Shown: piece by piece, positions 1 through 7,949 of the stretch
Position numbering within the stretch: position 1 is the first letter of the stretch
How the letters are laid out: the number at the start of each line of letters is the position of its first letter
IMG/VR virus record: IMGVR_UViG_3300046010_000402
Coordinates: 1-24,970 of that record
DNA length: 24,970 bases
Source: a virus
Direction: 5' to 3' (one strand)
The notes under the pieces: generated by a model
Seen by the model: only the letters and a program-made list of their open reading frames with translations
What the model was told of the DNA's origin: nothing
The model's database searches: none
Translations under genes and position numbers: made by a program

Positions 1-1195
1 GGCCCATCTGGCCCATAAGTCCGTAGCCAGCCTGTGCACCAGATACGCCTTGAAGCCCCACACCTGCTCCGCGCATACCAGATTCGGCACCTTGGATGCC
101 AACGCCTGCACCTTGCATACCAAGACCATAGAGTTGACCAGCCTGACCAAGCCCACGAAGTCCAGCCTCTTGCCCAGCCATCGCCTGGCCGATACCAGAT
201 AGGCCAAGCTGCCCACCTTGTAGCGCGGTTCCAAGTCCTGCTTGAGCACCCTGAAGACCTTGCATACCCGCCGTGACGCCAAACTGTTGAGCTTGTTGTG
301 CCTGCTCAAACGCACGTTGCAACCCTTGAGCTTGAATGTCGCTGAGCTGTTGCTGTAGACCGGCCTCACGCTGCCCTTGGAGAAGAGCTTGGCGAGCACC
401 ACCGTATGTACCTGTGCGGACCGCCCCTAGATTCTGACCAAGTTGAGCACGCTGGGCGTCTTCAATAGCCTTGCGCTTAGTAATCTCTGTGACGTTCTGT
501 TGGTACGGAGACATGTAGGCTTGCATGGCCCGAGGATCGGTAGCCATACGCTCGTAGGTGCCACCCATACTTGCTGCTTGACGGGCGTACTGACGGGCCT
601 CTTCTCCAACGTCTCGGCCTAACTCTTCTGCACGGAGGCCCATGCTGCCAATATCTGCTGCGGTACGGCCATACATCTGCGCTTCAGGAGCCATTCCGGC
701 CCCCATCATTCCGTAGCCAGCACCCAGTCCACCGAATCGAGACCCTTGTGCGCCGTATCCAGCACCCATTTGGCCGTAGTCATAAGCACCCATAGCGCTT
801 TCTAAGCCACCCATGCCAGCACCACCGACCATCTGCTGACCAGCACCAAATCCGCCAGGACGCCGCATCATCCCGGTTTCAAACATGGATTGCTGCTGTA
901 ACGGGCTAAACGAAGCGACGTAATCTCTAGGGTCGGCACTGTAGGGAACAAAAGGCTTAACGCCTGTAATGTTGTAAGTACCGTCTGGGCCTTGTTCCGT
1001 CTGAAATGTCTCTTGCGTCGCAGCGCCCAGGAGCGCTTCGGTTTGAGGTCTTAACCAATCAGGGATTGATTGCTGGTAGACAGTGCTAGTAGATGGGCCA
1101 CCACCACCGCTGCCACCACCTTCTAAGGTCATGCCGCCAAAAGGGCGCTTCTGAAAAGCCCGCTCGGGCAGCATTGAAAAGTGATCGTATCTCAT
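1..1195 (-). CDS. Gly/Ala/Gln-rich putative internal virion protein, 3' end cut by window edge
   Basis: An open frame of about 398 codons runs off the left edge without a stop. It starts at an ATG that overlaps the stop of the upstream gene in an ATGA junction. After residue 25 there is a Gly/Ser linker, then a Met/Gly/Ala-rich stretch, then a charged helical block near residue 228 with SPYQQNVTEITKRK followed by GTYGGARQALLQGQ. The last 100 visible residues are A/G/Q/L-rich and semi-repetitive (QGAQAGL, GQLGLSGIGQ, QGAGVGIQGA). I recall proteins with the same 'YMSPY-QNV---KR-A' block from uncultured aquatic phages, always of unknown function. The helical, low-complexity make-up near the tail genes suggests an internal virion, ejection or length-determining role, but this is inference. 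The gene itself is near certain; the function is not. Confidence 0.85.
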   Translation of the reverse strand, partial: MRYDHFSMLPERAFQKRPFGGMTLEGGGSGGGGPSTSTVYQQSIPDWLRPQTEALLGAATQETFQTEQGPDGTYNITGVKPFVPYSADPRDYVASFSPLQQQSMFETGMMRRPGGFGAGQQMVGGAGMGGLESAMGAYDYGQMGAGYGAQGSRFGGLGAGYGMMGAGMAPEAQMYGRTAADIGSMGLRAEELGRDVGEEARQYARQAASMGGTYERMATDPRAMQAYMSPYQQNVTEITKRKAIEDAQRAQLGQNLGAVRTGTYGGARQALLQGQREAGLQQQLSDIQAQGLQRAFEQAQQAQQFGVTAGMQGLQGAQAGLGTALQGGQLGLSGIGQAMAGQEAGLRGLGQAGQLYGLGMQGAGVGIQGAESGMRGAGVGLQGVSGAQAGYGLMGQMG

Positions 1196-1623
1196 AATTG
1201 AACTTCCACTAAAGTAGTTCGTGGCTCAAAGCCGTACCGTTTCCATAAACGCACGATAGATTCTCTACCGTATCCCTGGACTTTTGTCGCCCCGCGCTGC
1301 TTTAGAATCATCTTCAACTGCTCAAACGTGTCTCTGTTTGAAATCAACTTGCCGCCGATAAGAGTGATGAACGCCACTCTGGCCATCGGGTAGTTCGCAA
1401 AAGACACTGTGGCTGCACCGTGGATTTCTCCTTGTTCATCTACAGCCACCAACAACAACCACATACCGCTCGTTAAGAATCCTTGGACATGATGTATGTT
1501 GTAACAGTTACTCCACTCCGGCGCATCATTGTCTTTGACCAGGGCGTCAATTAAAAAATTGTCTACACGCGGCCATATCTGGGCAATGTAATTGGTATCA
1601 ACAACCTGGATAGAAAGATTCAT
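1192..1623 (-). CDS. GNAT-like N-acetyltransferase-fold protein
   Basis: A 143-residue protein with the length and pattern of a phage GNAT-fold protein. A central hydrophobic strand pair lies around residues 66-90 (HGAATVSFANYP, then AFITLIGG). A helix follows (FEQLKMILKQRGATKVQ), and the C-terminus WKRYGFEPRTTLVEVQL resembles the usual GNAT ending 'W-RYGF--T'. The classical acetyl-CoA loop Q/R-x-x-G-x-G/A is not clear, so activity is uncertain. Similar small acyltransferase-like proteins sit among structural genes in many podovirus-like phages, where their substrate is unknown. It is tightly coupled on both sides: its ATG overlaps the upstream TGA (ATGA at 1620-1623), and its TGA overlaps the next ATG (1192-1195). 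Confidence 0.85.
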   Translation of the reverse strand: MNLSIQVVDTNYIAQIWPRVDNFLIDALVKDNDAPEWSNCYNIHHVQGFLTSGMWLLLVAVDEQGEIHGAATVSFANYPMARVAFITLIGGKLISNRDTFEQLKMILKQRGATKVQGYGRESIVRLWKRYGFEPRTTLVEVQL

Positions 1624-2267
1624 TTTTTCAACAGTGAGTCAATACCTTCTCCGTGAACCTTGCCGCCTGCTTTTGCACCGCCACCACCATGATAATTACC
1701 GGTATTTGCAAATTGCATCGCCGCATCAGCCGCGCCCTCTGATCTCGCCTGGCTTACCAACTGATCTATTGATGTTTGGCTTGCAATTGGGATAGGCCGA
1801 TACTGTGACTTCATCGGCTGCGGAGAGAGCATGGGTGCGTCGTAGTTTACGGAGTAAGGATAATTAGATGGTCCTTGCCCAAATCCGCTCAATGCTTCAC
1901 CGGCGCCACGAAAAAGTTTTTTGAACGCGCTACCTCTAGGTTGTGTTTGCTGCATAGGTATTGGGTTGTATTGAGTTTGCATTGGCTGCGGGGTCATAGG
2001 CTGAGGCATCTGATCCATCGTTCTAACCTGCTGGTCATAACTCGGACGATAGATTGGCTGGTAGAGCTGTTGGTTCGGACCAAACGGCATGTAGTTCGGC
2101 CTACGTGATGCAGTGTAGGGATCGTATTGACCAGGGGATGGTTCATACATTTGATTGGATGCACCGCGCCCCAACTGCTGATTAAACGCATGTTGGTTTA
2201 TGGCGTTGTAAAACTCTTGCATGTGTGGCTGCTGCGGACTTATCATCCTGCCGACTGCTGATCCCAT
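1620..2267 (-). CDS. Pro/Gln/Met-rich low-complexity protein
   Basis: A 215-residue protein with no domain I recognise. It is rich in Pro, Gln, Met and Tyr, with repeated short patterns such as PQPM, QQLYQPIYRPSYD and PMQTQYNPIPM, and ends in a small basic tail (GKVHGEGIDSLLKK). Its composition matches the Gln-rich protein at 20472-21323, although I see no long alignment between them. The ATG is preceded by an AGGAG whose first bases form the stop of the upstream gene, so the two are probably translated as a coupled pair. The predicted disorder suggests a virion-internal or assembly role, which is inference only. Confidence 0.85.
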   Translation of the reverse strand: MGSAVGRMISPQQPHMQEFYNAINQHAFNQQLGRGASNQMYEPSPGQYDPYTASRRPNYMPFGPNQQLYQPIYRPSYDQQVRTMDQMPQPMTPQPMQTQYNPIPMQQTQPRGSAFKKLFRGAGEALSGFGQGPSNYPYSVNYDAPMLSPQPMKSQYRPIPIASQTSIDQLVSQARSEGAADAAMQFANTGNYHGGGGAKAGGKVHGEGIDSLLKK

Positions 2268-2276
2268 GCCTATCTC

Positions 2277-3215
2277 CTACGCAGGAATGTACTTGTTGGG
2301 ATTGATTTCTTTGCCCTGGCGCTTAGTTCCAGTACGGGACTTGCGTACTTTGTCCATCATGGCATAGAGCTTCCGCGCACCAGCGTCTGTGGACCCATTG
2401 CCTAGGCCAGAAACGACATCTGCCGGAACGACAAACTCACCGTCTGCTAAACGAGCAGGCTGCTTGGCTCCAATCTTGGCGGGGATGCTGTCAGACATTC
2501 CATCGCCCGGCCCTTTCAGTAAACGGCCACCATCGGAGTAAGAACCCAGATGACCACCTTTCATGTAACGCTGTGCCACTGCGGAGTCTGCTAGGCCACC
2601 ACTTGCCATTGAAGAGCGATACCGGTCAGGGTTGTAGTTGAATCGACTAAGGGGGCCACTATACTTTTCCTCTTCCGGCAGACCTTCTACGTCATACATC
2701 TGACCAATTGCGGATGTTGCTGCACCCAGACCAGCAGGCATGAGCACGGGATTTCTAGCGTAAAAGGAATTAATGGACGGGAAGGTAGGCGTCGATACTG
2801 GACCAGCACCAGCCATTTTACCTGCTGATACTTGTGTTGGTGTTAGTTGGGTAGCTAACTCAGACCCCTGATAGCTAATACCCCTGGAAATATCTCCCAT
2901 TAAAGCATTTTGTGCTGCTAAGTCTCCGGCTGTTCCACCTACCCCAGCACCAGATGCTCCGGTAATCCCCGTTGTTGCGATTGGAGAAGCACCTCCAACA
3001 CCTGATCCTGCTGCTGCTCCAGTCGTACTTACCGAACTTACGGGAGCTGCTGCCGCCCCACTTGCTCCAGCACCAGCCCCAGCAATCCCGGCCCCAACAC
3101 CACCACCGGCAGCGCCTAGAAGAGCACCTTTAAGCGGGTCTCCACCTGTTATTGCAGAAGTACCAGCGCCCGTTACGGCACCAATGATCATCGCCTCGCC
3201 TACGCCCGTACCCAT
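2277..3215 (-). CDS. Glycine-zipper protein with conserved GEFVVPADVVS C-terminal domain
   Basis: A 312-residue protein in two parts. Residues 8 to about 110 are almost only Gly, Ala, Ser, Val and Thr, with GxxxG-type glycine zippers (GALLGAAGGGVGAGIAGAG). The C-terminal 100 residues carry an ordered block: DGMSDSIPAKIG, QPARLADGEFVVPADVVS, GNGSTDAGARKLYAMMDKV, then a basic tail ending NPNKYIPA. I recall this C-terminal block from many uncultured phages, with no assigned function. The glycine zipper could insert into membrane, as in ejected internal virion proteins, but that is inference. A strong AGGAGG lies just upstream of the ATG, after a 55-base gap, one of the few gaps in the window. 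Confidence 0.88.
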   Translation of the reverse strand: MGTGVGEAMIIGAVTGAGTSAITGGDPLKGALLGAAGGGVGAGIAGAGAGASGAAAAPVSSVSTTGAAAGSGVGGASPIATTGITGASGAGVGGTAGDLAAQNALMGDISRGISYQGSELATQLTPTQVSAGKMAGAGPVSTPTFPSINSFYARNPVLMPAGLGAATSAIGQMYDVEGLPEEEKYSGPLSRFNYNPDRYRSSMASGGLADSAVAQRYMKGGHLGSYSDGGRLLKGPGDGMSDSIPAKIGAKQPARLADGEFVVPADVVSGLGNGSTDAGARKLYAMMDKVRKSRTGTKRQGKEINPNKYIPA

Positions 3216-3270
3216 GAAATCCTCCTAAATACTTGAATTGACATATTATCCGCGATTTATTAGCCATTGA
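3216..3270 (-). other. 55-base intergenic gap with strong Shine-Dalgarno
   Basis: This is one of only two gaps over 50 bases that contain no gene or candidate ORF. On the minus strand it holds an AT-rich stretch (GATAATATG) and, next to the downstream gene, TTAGGAGG about six bases before the ATG. I see no convincing pair of promoter boxes and no terminator hairpin. The ribosome-binding site is one of the strongest in the window, which suggests that the gene at 2277-3215 is translated independently rather than by coupling. Confidence 0.5.
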
Positions 3271-4164
3271 CTAGGCTACGGTCACCGTCGGAGCTGTTCC
3301 AGAAATCACCAAAGTGTCAATGCTCGGCTTGACTGTTACGTCCGGTACTGCTGAAACAAACGTAATAGATCCTATCGCCGAGGGTATTGCCGGTCTTGCA
3401 AAAGGAGACACCTGCGGCCCATCGTGGAAAATATAGACCCCATCTGTCGGTACCGTAGGGTCTCCTGCCTGATCTGTAGCCCAGTAAAGCTCAACCTCGT
3501 CACCCACTTGCATACTAAATGTGGCTTCTGAATAGGCGGCATTAAAACCTTCATCACCAGGGCTGGCGCTTTTTCGGGCTGGAATTGTAAAGATCGTGGC
3601 CGAGTTTGCCACATCAACACCGTTAACTTTTATCCAAACCGTAGCGTAGTGAACGTCATTGGCCGTATTAATGAACTGTAGGCTGTAGGTAATCTTATAT
3701 ACCCCAGCATAATCAGCCGTTGCCGATCCGGGCGCAGCCAATGTCCAACCAAACCCAGAATCCAGTGTGTTCCACTCTACAACCGTAGGCGTGTTATTGC
3801 CGCCAGCAATCTGGTCTGTCGAGTCTGAGGCAGAGATATGGGGGAAGATAATCCTATGCCCACTGCCGTTGAATACCCCGCCATTGAACTGCTCGCCGCT
3901 AAAACTCCCGCCGTTAAAGTAGGTTCCGTTTAATGTCGTGCCGTTAAACGTGTTCCCAGTAAAAACATCGCCGGTGTAGTCATCCCCGCTAAAGTCTCCA
4001 CCAATAAACTCATCTGCACGGTAGGAGTTGGCCTGCTGAGGGGTAAGCGAATCTAATTTGTTGAAGTACAACCGCAAAGCATTGATTAACTGGTCCATCT
4101 GCTGACGGTCGTACTGCTCCCGTGGCAGAGGAAGTGCTGGTGCGCGGAATCCTATGAGGGCCAT
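3271..4164 (-). CDS. Tail fibre or collar protein: pentapeptide-like repeats plus jelly-roll domain
   Basis: A 297-residue virion protein. Residues 1-40 (ALIGFRAPALPLP, then MDQLINALRLYFNKL) form an N-terminal helical attachment segment of a kind I recall from aquatic phages. Residues 52-101 are ten uninterrupted five-residue repeats x-[F/Y/L]-x-G-x, which should build a narrow beta-helical stalk. Residues 104-225 look like the phage C1q/TNF-type jelly roll (DSTDQIAGGNNTP, YAGVYKITYSLQF, VHYATVWIKVNGVDV, VGDEVELYW). The last 35 residues end in LVISGTAPTVTVA, matching the repeat unit of the protein at 14950-15906. Start and upstream stop overlap (TAATG). The combination of stalk and jelly roll supports a host-binding or decoration fibre. 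Confidence 0.88.
   Translation of the reverse strand: MALIGFRAPALPLPREQYDRQQMDQLINALRLYFNKLDSLTPQQANSYRADEFIGGDFSGDDYTGDVFTGNTFNGTTLNGTYFNGGSFSGEQFNGGVFNGSGHRIIFPHISASDSTDQIAGGNNTPTVVEWNTLDSGFGWTLAAPGSATADYAGVYKITYSLQFINTANDVHYATVWIKVNGVDVANSATIFTIPARKSASPGDEGFNAAYSEATFSMQVGDEVELYWATDQAGDPTVPTDGVYIFHDGPQVSPFARPAIPSAIGSITFVSAVPDVTVKPSIDTLVISGTAPTVTVA
3862..4011 (-). repeat. Ten in-frame five-codon repeats coding xFxGx
   Basis: These 150 bases encode ten perfect-register pentapeptides (EFIGG, DFSGD, DYTGD, VFTGN, TFNGT, TLNGT, YFNGG, SFSGE, QFNGG, VFNGS) in the fibre gene. The fourth residue is always Gly and the second is Phe, Tyr or Leu. The spacing is that of pentapeptide-repeat beta-helices, though the Gly at position four is not the canonical A(D/N)LXX. 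Confidence 0.85.
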
Positions 4165-6383
4165 TACCGCTTACCGTCTGGTTGAGCGTCAAGCCTAGGA
4201 GCACCGAGCTGCCATTGCACTCCAAGCCCGTCAGAACTAATCCGTATGGCCATCTGGCGTCCCCTGGTACGGATAAATACCTGTTCCGTGTACTGGTTCA
4301 CCGTGGTTTGAATGACCGGCTTTTCGTTCAAAGCGTTGTTGGTAAATGTTGAGCCAGGGAAGTTACGAGACCGGACGCCCATAGTGACTTCAGGATTTGC
4401 TGCGGTAGACCCGTTAAAGTTCACATCAGGGATCACCCGTTTGGTCAGCATCAGTTGATCGCCATCCTCAATATCAAAGTCAGACGACTGAATAAAAGAC
4501 TCCATCGGCAGGGTGCCATCGTCCACCCCTACCTCATGGGTGTAAAGGACTCCAGGATTCTGAGCCTCATCCGTAGACACTGCCGTCGGGAAGTCTCTGG
4601 AGGACACATCAAGCCAGGCCGTGCGAGTTAAATTACCGTAATACCAGATTTGATTGAGGTGGTTGTAAATGACGTACCGGTCTACCCAGTTTGAGTTTGC
4701 ACTGCAATAGAACCACCAGATCTCGTTGTAGCCCTCGTTTGTTCCGCAGATAACCTGGTCGGCCTGATCAAAGTTAATGTCTTTAAAGACATACTCCCGC
4801 AGTGTGCACGGCAGCGTTTGCACCCGGCCATCATAGGCGTAGAACTTATCCAGACCCATCCAGTACGTCACGTTGTTCACAGCGATACATGATCGTGGAG
4901 ACATAACTGAAATGTTGTCGGCTAACTCCTGGAGACCAAACACTTCAATAGTGCCTAGGAACTGAAAGCTGTACAGGTGCGTATCTGTGAAGACCACAAT
5001 CTCTTGCCGTGTTGGTAGCGCCCGGACAATCCTTGATCCACGGGATACCCGAATGAATCCAGCGGAGTTTGTCAGTAGCGGCGTCCAGACGTTTGGCTGA
5101 TCCTGTGTGGCCCAACGAATAAGAAGTGGATCAAAAGAACCAGGAGCTCCAGCATACGGTTGGCATCCAAAAGCCAAGAGGTGTTTATCGTTCTGTGAAA
5201 CCAGGATCTGATAAGCAGACTCTGGAACATCTGCCGGAGCCACACCGTCGATTGTGAGTCCAGACAAGAGGACTGCTCGGGTACTCAAGGCCCCTTGAGC
5301 GTTTGCTGTAGCACCACGCACCCAGTAATAAATTGGTCCACCAGTAGCCAAGCCAGCACCTGTCGTAACGGCACGAATGTTGGCCACCAGGTCATTGTCA
5401 AAGTTATCAAAGAACCAATCTCGTTGCGGTAGGTATACGGGCAGTGGACTAGCCAGTCCCCAAGGAGTTGGAGAAGAAACTAATTGAGCGCTCTGGGTTC
5501 CGCTCTGTGTACCAGTCGTATTGATGGCCGCGCCAGCAAGTGTTAGTGACAATCGGCATGTGCTGCCGGATGCGTTAACAACGTAATACGCTACCCCAGC
5601 CGATAGCCCCGTAGGAAGAGCACCAGTTGTAGAGAGAATGATGACGGTGTTATCTACCGGGGTATACGCTGCAAAAGTTAACACCGCCGGAGAAGCAACA
5701 GTGACCGTAAATGTTCCTATCGTAGATAATCCAGTTGTGCCTCCAAAGCCACCAGTTCCCCAACCATAACCTGCTGTCTGAAGGGGAAAGCCTGGGTGAA
5801 TCTGGCATCCGACAAATATAGATGTCCCGCCGCCATTGGTTACTGTTGATGTAGCCGCTGTGGAAACAACAATCTTAAAGTTATTGGCGTCCGTTACTTC
5901 CGTGACCTTGTGCTCAGCATTCAAAATAGCACTGGGTATGCCGCCTACGTTCGCTGCACCGGCAATCGTGATGTAGTCACCTACTAAGCACCCATGCGAC
6001 GCGATATTGATATTGACTGTGGTTGAACCGTTTGTCGTGTCAATACAGTTATCAGTAGTAGGAGTCTTAAATGTGTACTCTTGATCAGGGGACGCAAGTG
6101 GGCTACGAATTGGTGTGATGTCGTAATACAGGCCACCTACTTCAATGTATAGCTTTTGATCCGTACCGACTGCTAAGAAGTTGTCGGTGTAGGACGTAAC
6201 CCAGTTCCATAGCTGCCGACAGGTTCCGATAAACCGTTCAGGCGTAGCTTCTACCCAGCCCCCAATCTTTTGCGGAAATCCAGAATAGAACCGGATCTTG
6301 TCGCACTCGTAATAGCCGCCCTCGTTGGCGTAGTTCGTGGTGTCACGGTTGATACCAGGACGCAGGACGATCTTTTTGAGCAT
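4164..6383 (-). CDS. Large conserved phage structural protein, propeller-like
   Basis: A 739-residue protein beginning LKKIVLRPGINRDTT, then YYECDKIRFYSGFPQKIGGW. I recall this N-terminal signature from a widespread, usually unnamed structural protein of uncultured podovirus-like phages. Aromatic blade-like strands recur through it (DNFLAVGTDQKLYIEVGG; IVVFTDTHLYSFQFLG; VTYWMGLDKFYAYDGRVQTL; NEIWWFYCSAN; RYVIYNHLNQIWYYGNL), as in beta-propeller hub proteins. A Thr/Val/Gly-rich insert at about residues 190-300 looks like an added beta domain. A role as a tail hub or DNA-stabilising protein, like P22 gp10, is possible but not shown. The stop overlaps the next start (TAATG), and the start follows the peptidase stop by two bases. 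Confidence 0.9.
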   Translation of the reverse strand: MLKKIVLRPGINRDTTNYANEGGYYECDKIRFYSGFPQKIGGWVEATPERFIGTCRQLWNWVTSYTDNFLAVGTDQKLYIEVGGLYYDITPIRSPLASPDQEYTFKTPTTDNCIDTTNGSTTVNINIASHGCLVGDYITIAGAANVGGIPSAILNAEHKVTEVTDANNFKIVVSTAATSTVTNGGGTSIFVGCQIHPGFPLQTAGYGWGTGGFGGTTGLSTIGTFTVTVASPAVLTFAAYTPVDNTVIILSTTGALPTGLSAGVAYYVVNASGSTCRLSLTLAGAAINTTGTQSGTQSAQLVSSPTPWGLASPLPVYLPQRDWFFDNFDNDLVANIRAVTTGAGLATGGPIYYWVRGATANAQGALSTRAVLLSGLTIDGVAPADVPESAYQILVSQNDKHLLAFGCQPYAGAPGSFDPLLIRWATQDQPNVWTPLLTNSAGFIRVSRGSRIVRALPTRQEIVVFTDTHLYSFQFLGTIEVFGLQELADNISVMSPRSCIAVNNVTYWMGLDKFYAYDGRVQTLPCTLREYVFKDINFDQADQVICGTNEGYNEIWWFYCSANSNWVDRYVIYNHLNQIWYYGNLTRTAWLDVSSRDFPTAVSTDEAQNPGVLYTHEVGVDDGTLPMESFIQSSDFDIEDGDQLMLTKRVIPDVNFNGSTAANPEVTMGVRSRNFPGSTFTNNALNEKPVIQTTVNQYTEQVFIRTRGRQMAIRISSDGLGVQWQLGAPRLDAQPDGKR

Positions 6384-6385
6384 GA

Positions 6386-6853
6386 TTAGGCAACCAATCC
6401 AGGTAAGTAGACCGTCTTTCCATCTTTCCTGGTGGCGGTCATGACCTGTTTCTTCAGATCTTTGTCATCGTAACTAACATGAACCCAACCACTGTCAGGT
6501 ACGCCAGGAGTATAGAATTCCAAAATAAGCTGTGTGTAAGCCAGGTTGTCTCTAATATAAGCAGCAAGCTCTGCATTTGGCACCCCCGGTATCTCAATGT
6601 CAGCAGCCATCCCCCGGCAGTGATCCGAGGTTCTAGACCCCCCTACTTTAGCATTTACATCCGGCGAGCGATAGCCCGAGTTAACCTTGACGCCCTTCTG
6701 GTAGTGGTCACGAATGGGCTGCAATACGTTGGCGCAGAGGTTCAAAAGGTTGTTCAGTTCGTCTGGGCCAGGGTTGTTCTCCATGCCATGACGCAGCGCC
6801 GTCTCAGACTTCACCATCTCAGCTAGGCTGAAGTTCTTGGTCAGTTGGGTCAT
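6386..6853 (-). CDS. M15-family peptidase (endolysin)
   Basis: A 155-residue zinc peptidase of the M15A/D-Ala-D-Ala carboxypeptidase type (Peptidase_M15_3), which cuts peptide bonds in peptidoglycan. It opens with the usual F-L-E segment (KNFSLAEMVKSETALRHG). The core motif SGYRSPDVNAKVGG is at 59-72. The predicted zinc ligands are His78 (SDH), Asp85 (AADI) and His125 (WVHVS), with Glu112 nearby. All expected residues are present and the length is typical of a single-domain phage endolysin; there is no signal peptide and no cell-wall-binding domain. It follows the holin-like genes directly and is joined to the 3TM protein by an ATGA overlap, so it is the lytic enzyme of the cassette. Confidence 0.93.
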   Translation of the reverse strand: MTQLTKNFSLAEMVKSETALRHGMENNPGPDELNNLLNLCANVLQPIRDHYQKGVKVNSGYRSPDVNAKVGGSRTSDHCRGMAADIEIPGVPNAELAAYIRDNLAYTQLILEFYTPGVPDSGWVHVSYDDKDLKKQVMTATRKDGKTVYLPGLVA

Positions 6854-7251
6854 TTCTTTTCCTTCATAGCCAGGATCTTCTCAAGCGTCCGACCGCCAAA
6901 GTAGAAGCTCATTATCAGCATCCCCCACTGGCCTAGCAGGGTGACGTAGGACTCGTTGGCGTTATGCCCATAGGCAGACATGGTGGCAAATACCGTGTAA
7001 ACAACGAGGATGAAGATCAGAGTCATGGGGCGGATGTTCTTTGACAGCCAGGAGTCAGACGCCATGTCATTCTTGGCACGCTCCGTAAGATTGTCCTGCT
7101 CATTCATGTCGGCCTGGAGTTCGTCCAGACGGCCTTCTTTCTCCAATTTCTTTAACTCAAGCATGGCTTGAGCCTTGGCCTCTGGACTCGGCAATACTCT
7201 GTCGATGACTTTCTCACCAATCGACAGCAACGCAGCAAGGGGATGTGGCAT
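6850..7251 (-). CDS. Holin of the 3TM (GTA holin-like) family
   Basis: A 133-residue membrane protein. Residues 4-20 form an amphipathic or hydrophobic helix (PLAALLSIGEKVIDRVL). A charged helical region follows, then the family signature SWLSKNIRP at 67-75. Two clear membrane helices lie at about 76-95 and 103-120, and FGGRTLEK follows at 118-125, before a lysine-rich tail. This is the pattern I know for the phage 3TM holin family, which opens the inner membrane for the endolysin. The gene abuts its upstream neighbour (TAAATG) and overlaps the peptidase start, so holin and endolysin are probably made together. Confidence 0.88.
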   Translation of the reverse strand: MPHPLAALLSIGEKVIDRVLPSPEAKAQAMLELKKLEKEGRLDELQADMNEQDNLTERAKNDMASDSWLSKNIRPMTLIFILVVYTVFATMSAYGHNANESYVTLLGQWGMLIMSFYFGGRTLEKILAMKEKK

Positions 7252-7485
7252 TTACTTTCCTATCTTCGTGCTGGCAACGCCAGAAATTACACCGATCGCA
7301 ACGAGCATGATCTCTTTCAGAATCTCAAGAAACTTCTGGTCTATGGGGGCCATCTGTGTCAGGTCATGATCAACAAAAAGCACACTCAGAATGATGCCAA
7401 GAGTAGAGATAACCAGCAACGACAGCACGCCAATAACCACAGCGGCCCAGACCATCGTTTGAATTTCTTCTGCGGTGTATTTCAT
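7252..7485 (-). CDS. Small two-helix membrane protein, possible second holin or antiholin
   Basis: A 77-residue protein with two predicted membrane segments, at about 11-38 (very hydrophobic, WAAVVIGVLSLLVIS) and 59-73 (IMLVAIGVISGVAS), and a short charged loop between them. The C-terminal GVASTKIGK resembles that of small phage membrane proteins I have seen next to holins. It sits immediately upstream of the 3TM holin and overlaps the previous gene by ATGA. Size, topology and position fit an accessory holin or antiholin. No family match is certain, so the role is inferred from position. Confidence 0.82.
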   Translation of the reverse strand: MKYTAEEIQTMVWAAVVIGVLSLLVISTLGIILSVLFVDHDLTQMAPIDQKFLEILKEIMLVAIGVISGVASTKIGK

Positions 7486-7949
7486 CCTCGGTCCTTTAGC
7501 ATGTAAAGCCAGAGCGCACCAATCATCAACCCCACAAATATAGACCCTGCCACAAACAACCAGAACCCCAGAAGAATCTGCTCCATCAACCTAGCACGAC
7601 GAGCCTTCTTCTCCTGCGCTGCTCTTGCTACTTCCCGTGCTGCTGCTTCTCTATTCTGTCTAGCCTTTACCTGAAACGCCTGCCAGTCATCCCACAACCC
7701 AGGTCGGCCCTGGTAGATGAACATCTCTTTAAGTTCTTGCTCCTGCTTCTTTAACTGCTCTAACGCAAAAAATTCTTCTAAGTCGTTACGCTTGTGATCC
7801 GGTGTTGCTGCTACCTTTTCTTGAATCTTTGCTTTGTTGTCAAAGTAATCAAATACAGCTTTACCAGCCTGGATGATCTCCCCGCTGTTATTGATAGCCT
7901 CCTTGATGACCGCAAAGGCTGCGTTGGCAGCGGCAAGTTCTAGTAGCAT
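7482..7949 (-). CDS. Coiled-coil protein with C-terminal membrane anchor
   Basis: A 155-residue protein. The N-terminal half is helical (LAAANAAFAVIKEAI). A charged coiled-coil-like middle at 55-120 contains NDLEEFFALEQLKKQEQEL and the conserved block IYQGRPGLWDDWQAFQ. A strongly hydrophobic segment at about 124-150 is followed by KDRG. I recall the LEEF-ALE / GRPGLW-D signature from many uncultured phages, always unnamed. Its position at the head of the lysis group might suggest a spanin-like or holin-regulating role. However, the membrane segment is C-terminal, unlike a typical i-spanin, so I do not assign one. Confidence 0.85.
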   Translation of the reverse strand: MLLELAAANAAFAVIKEAINNSGEIIQAGKAVFDYFDNKAKIQEKVAATPDHKRNDLEEFFALEQLKKQEQELKEMFIYQGRPGLWDDWQAFQVKARQNREAAAREVARAAQEKKARRARLMEQILLGFWLFVAGSIFVGLMIGALWLYMLKDRG

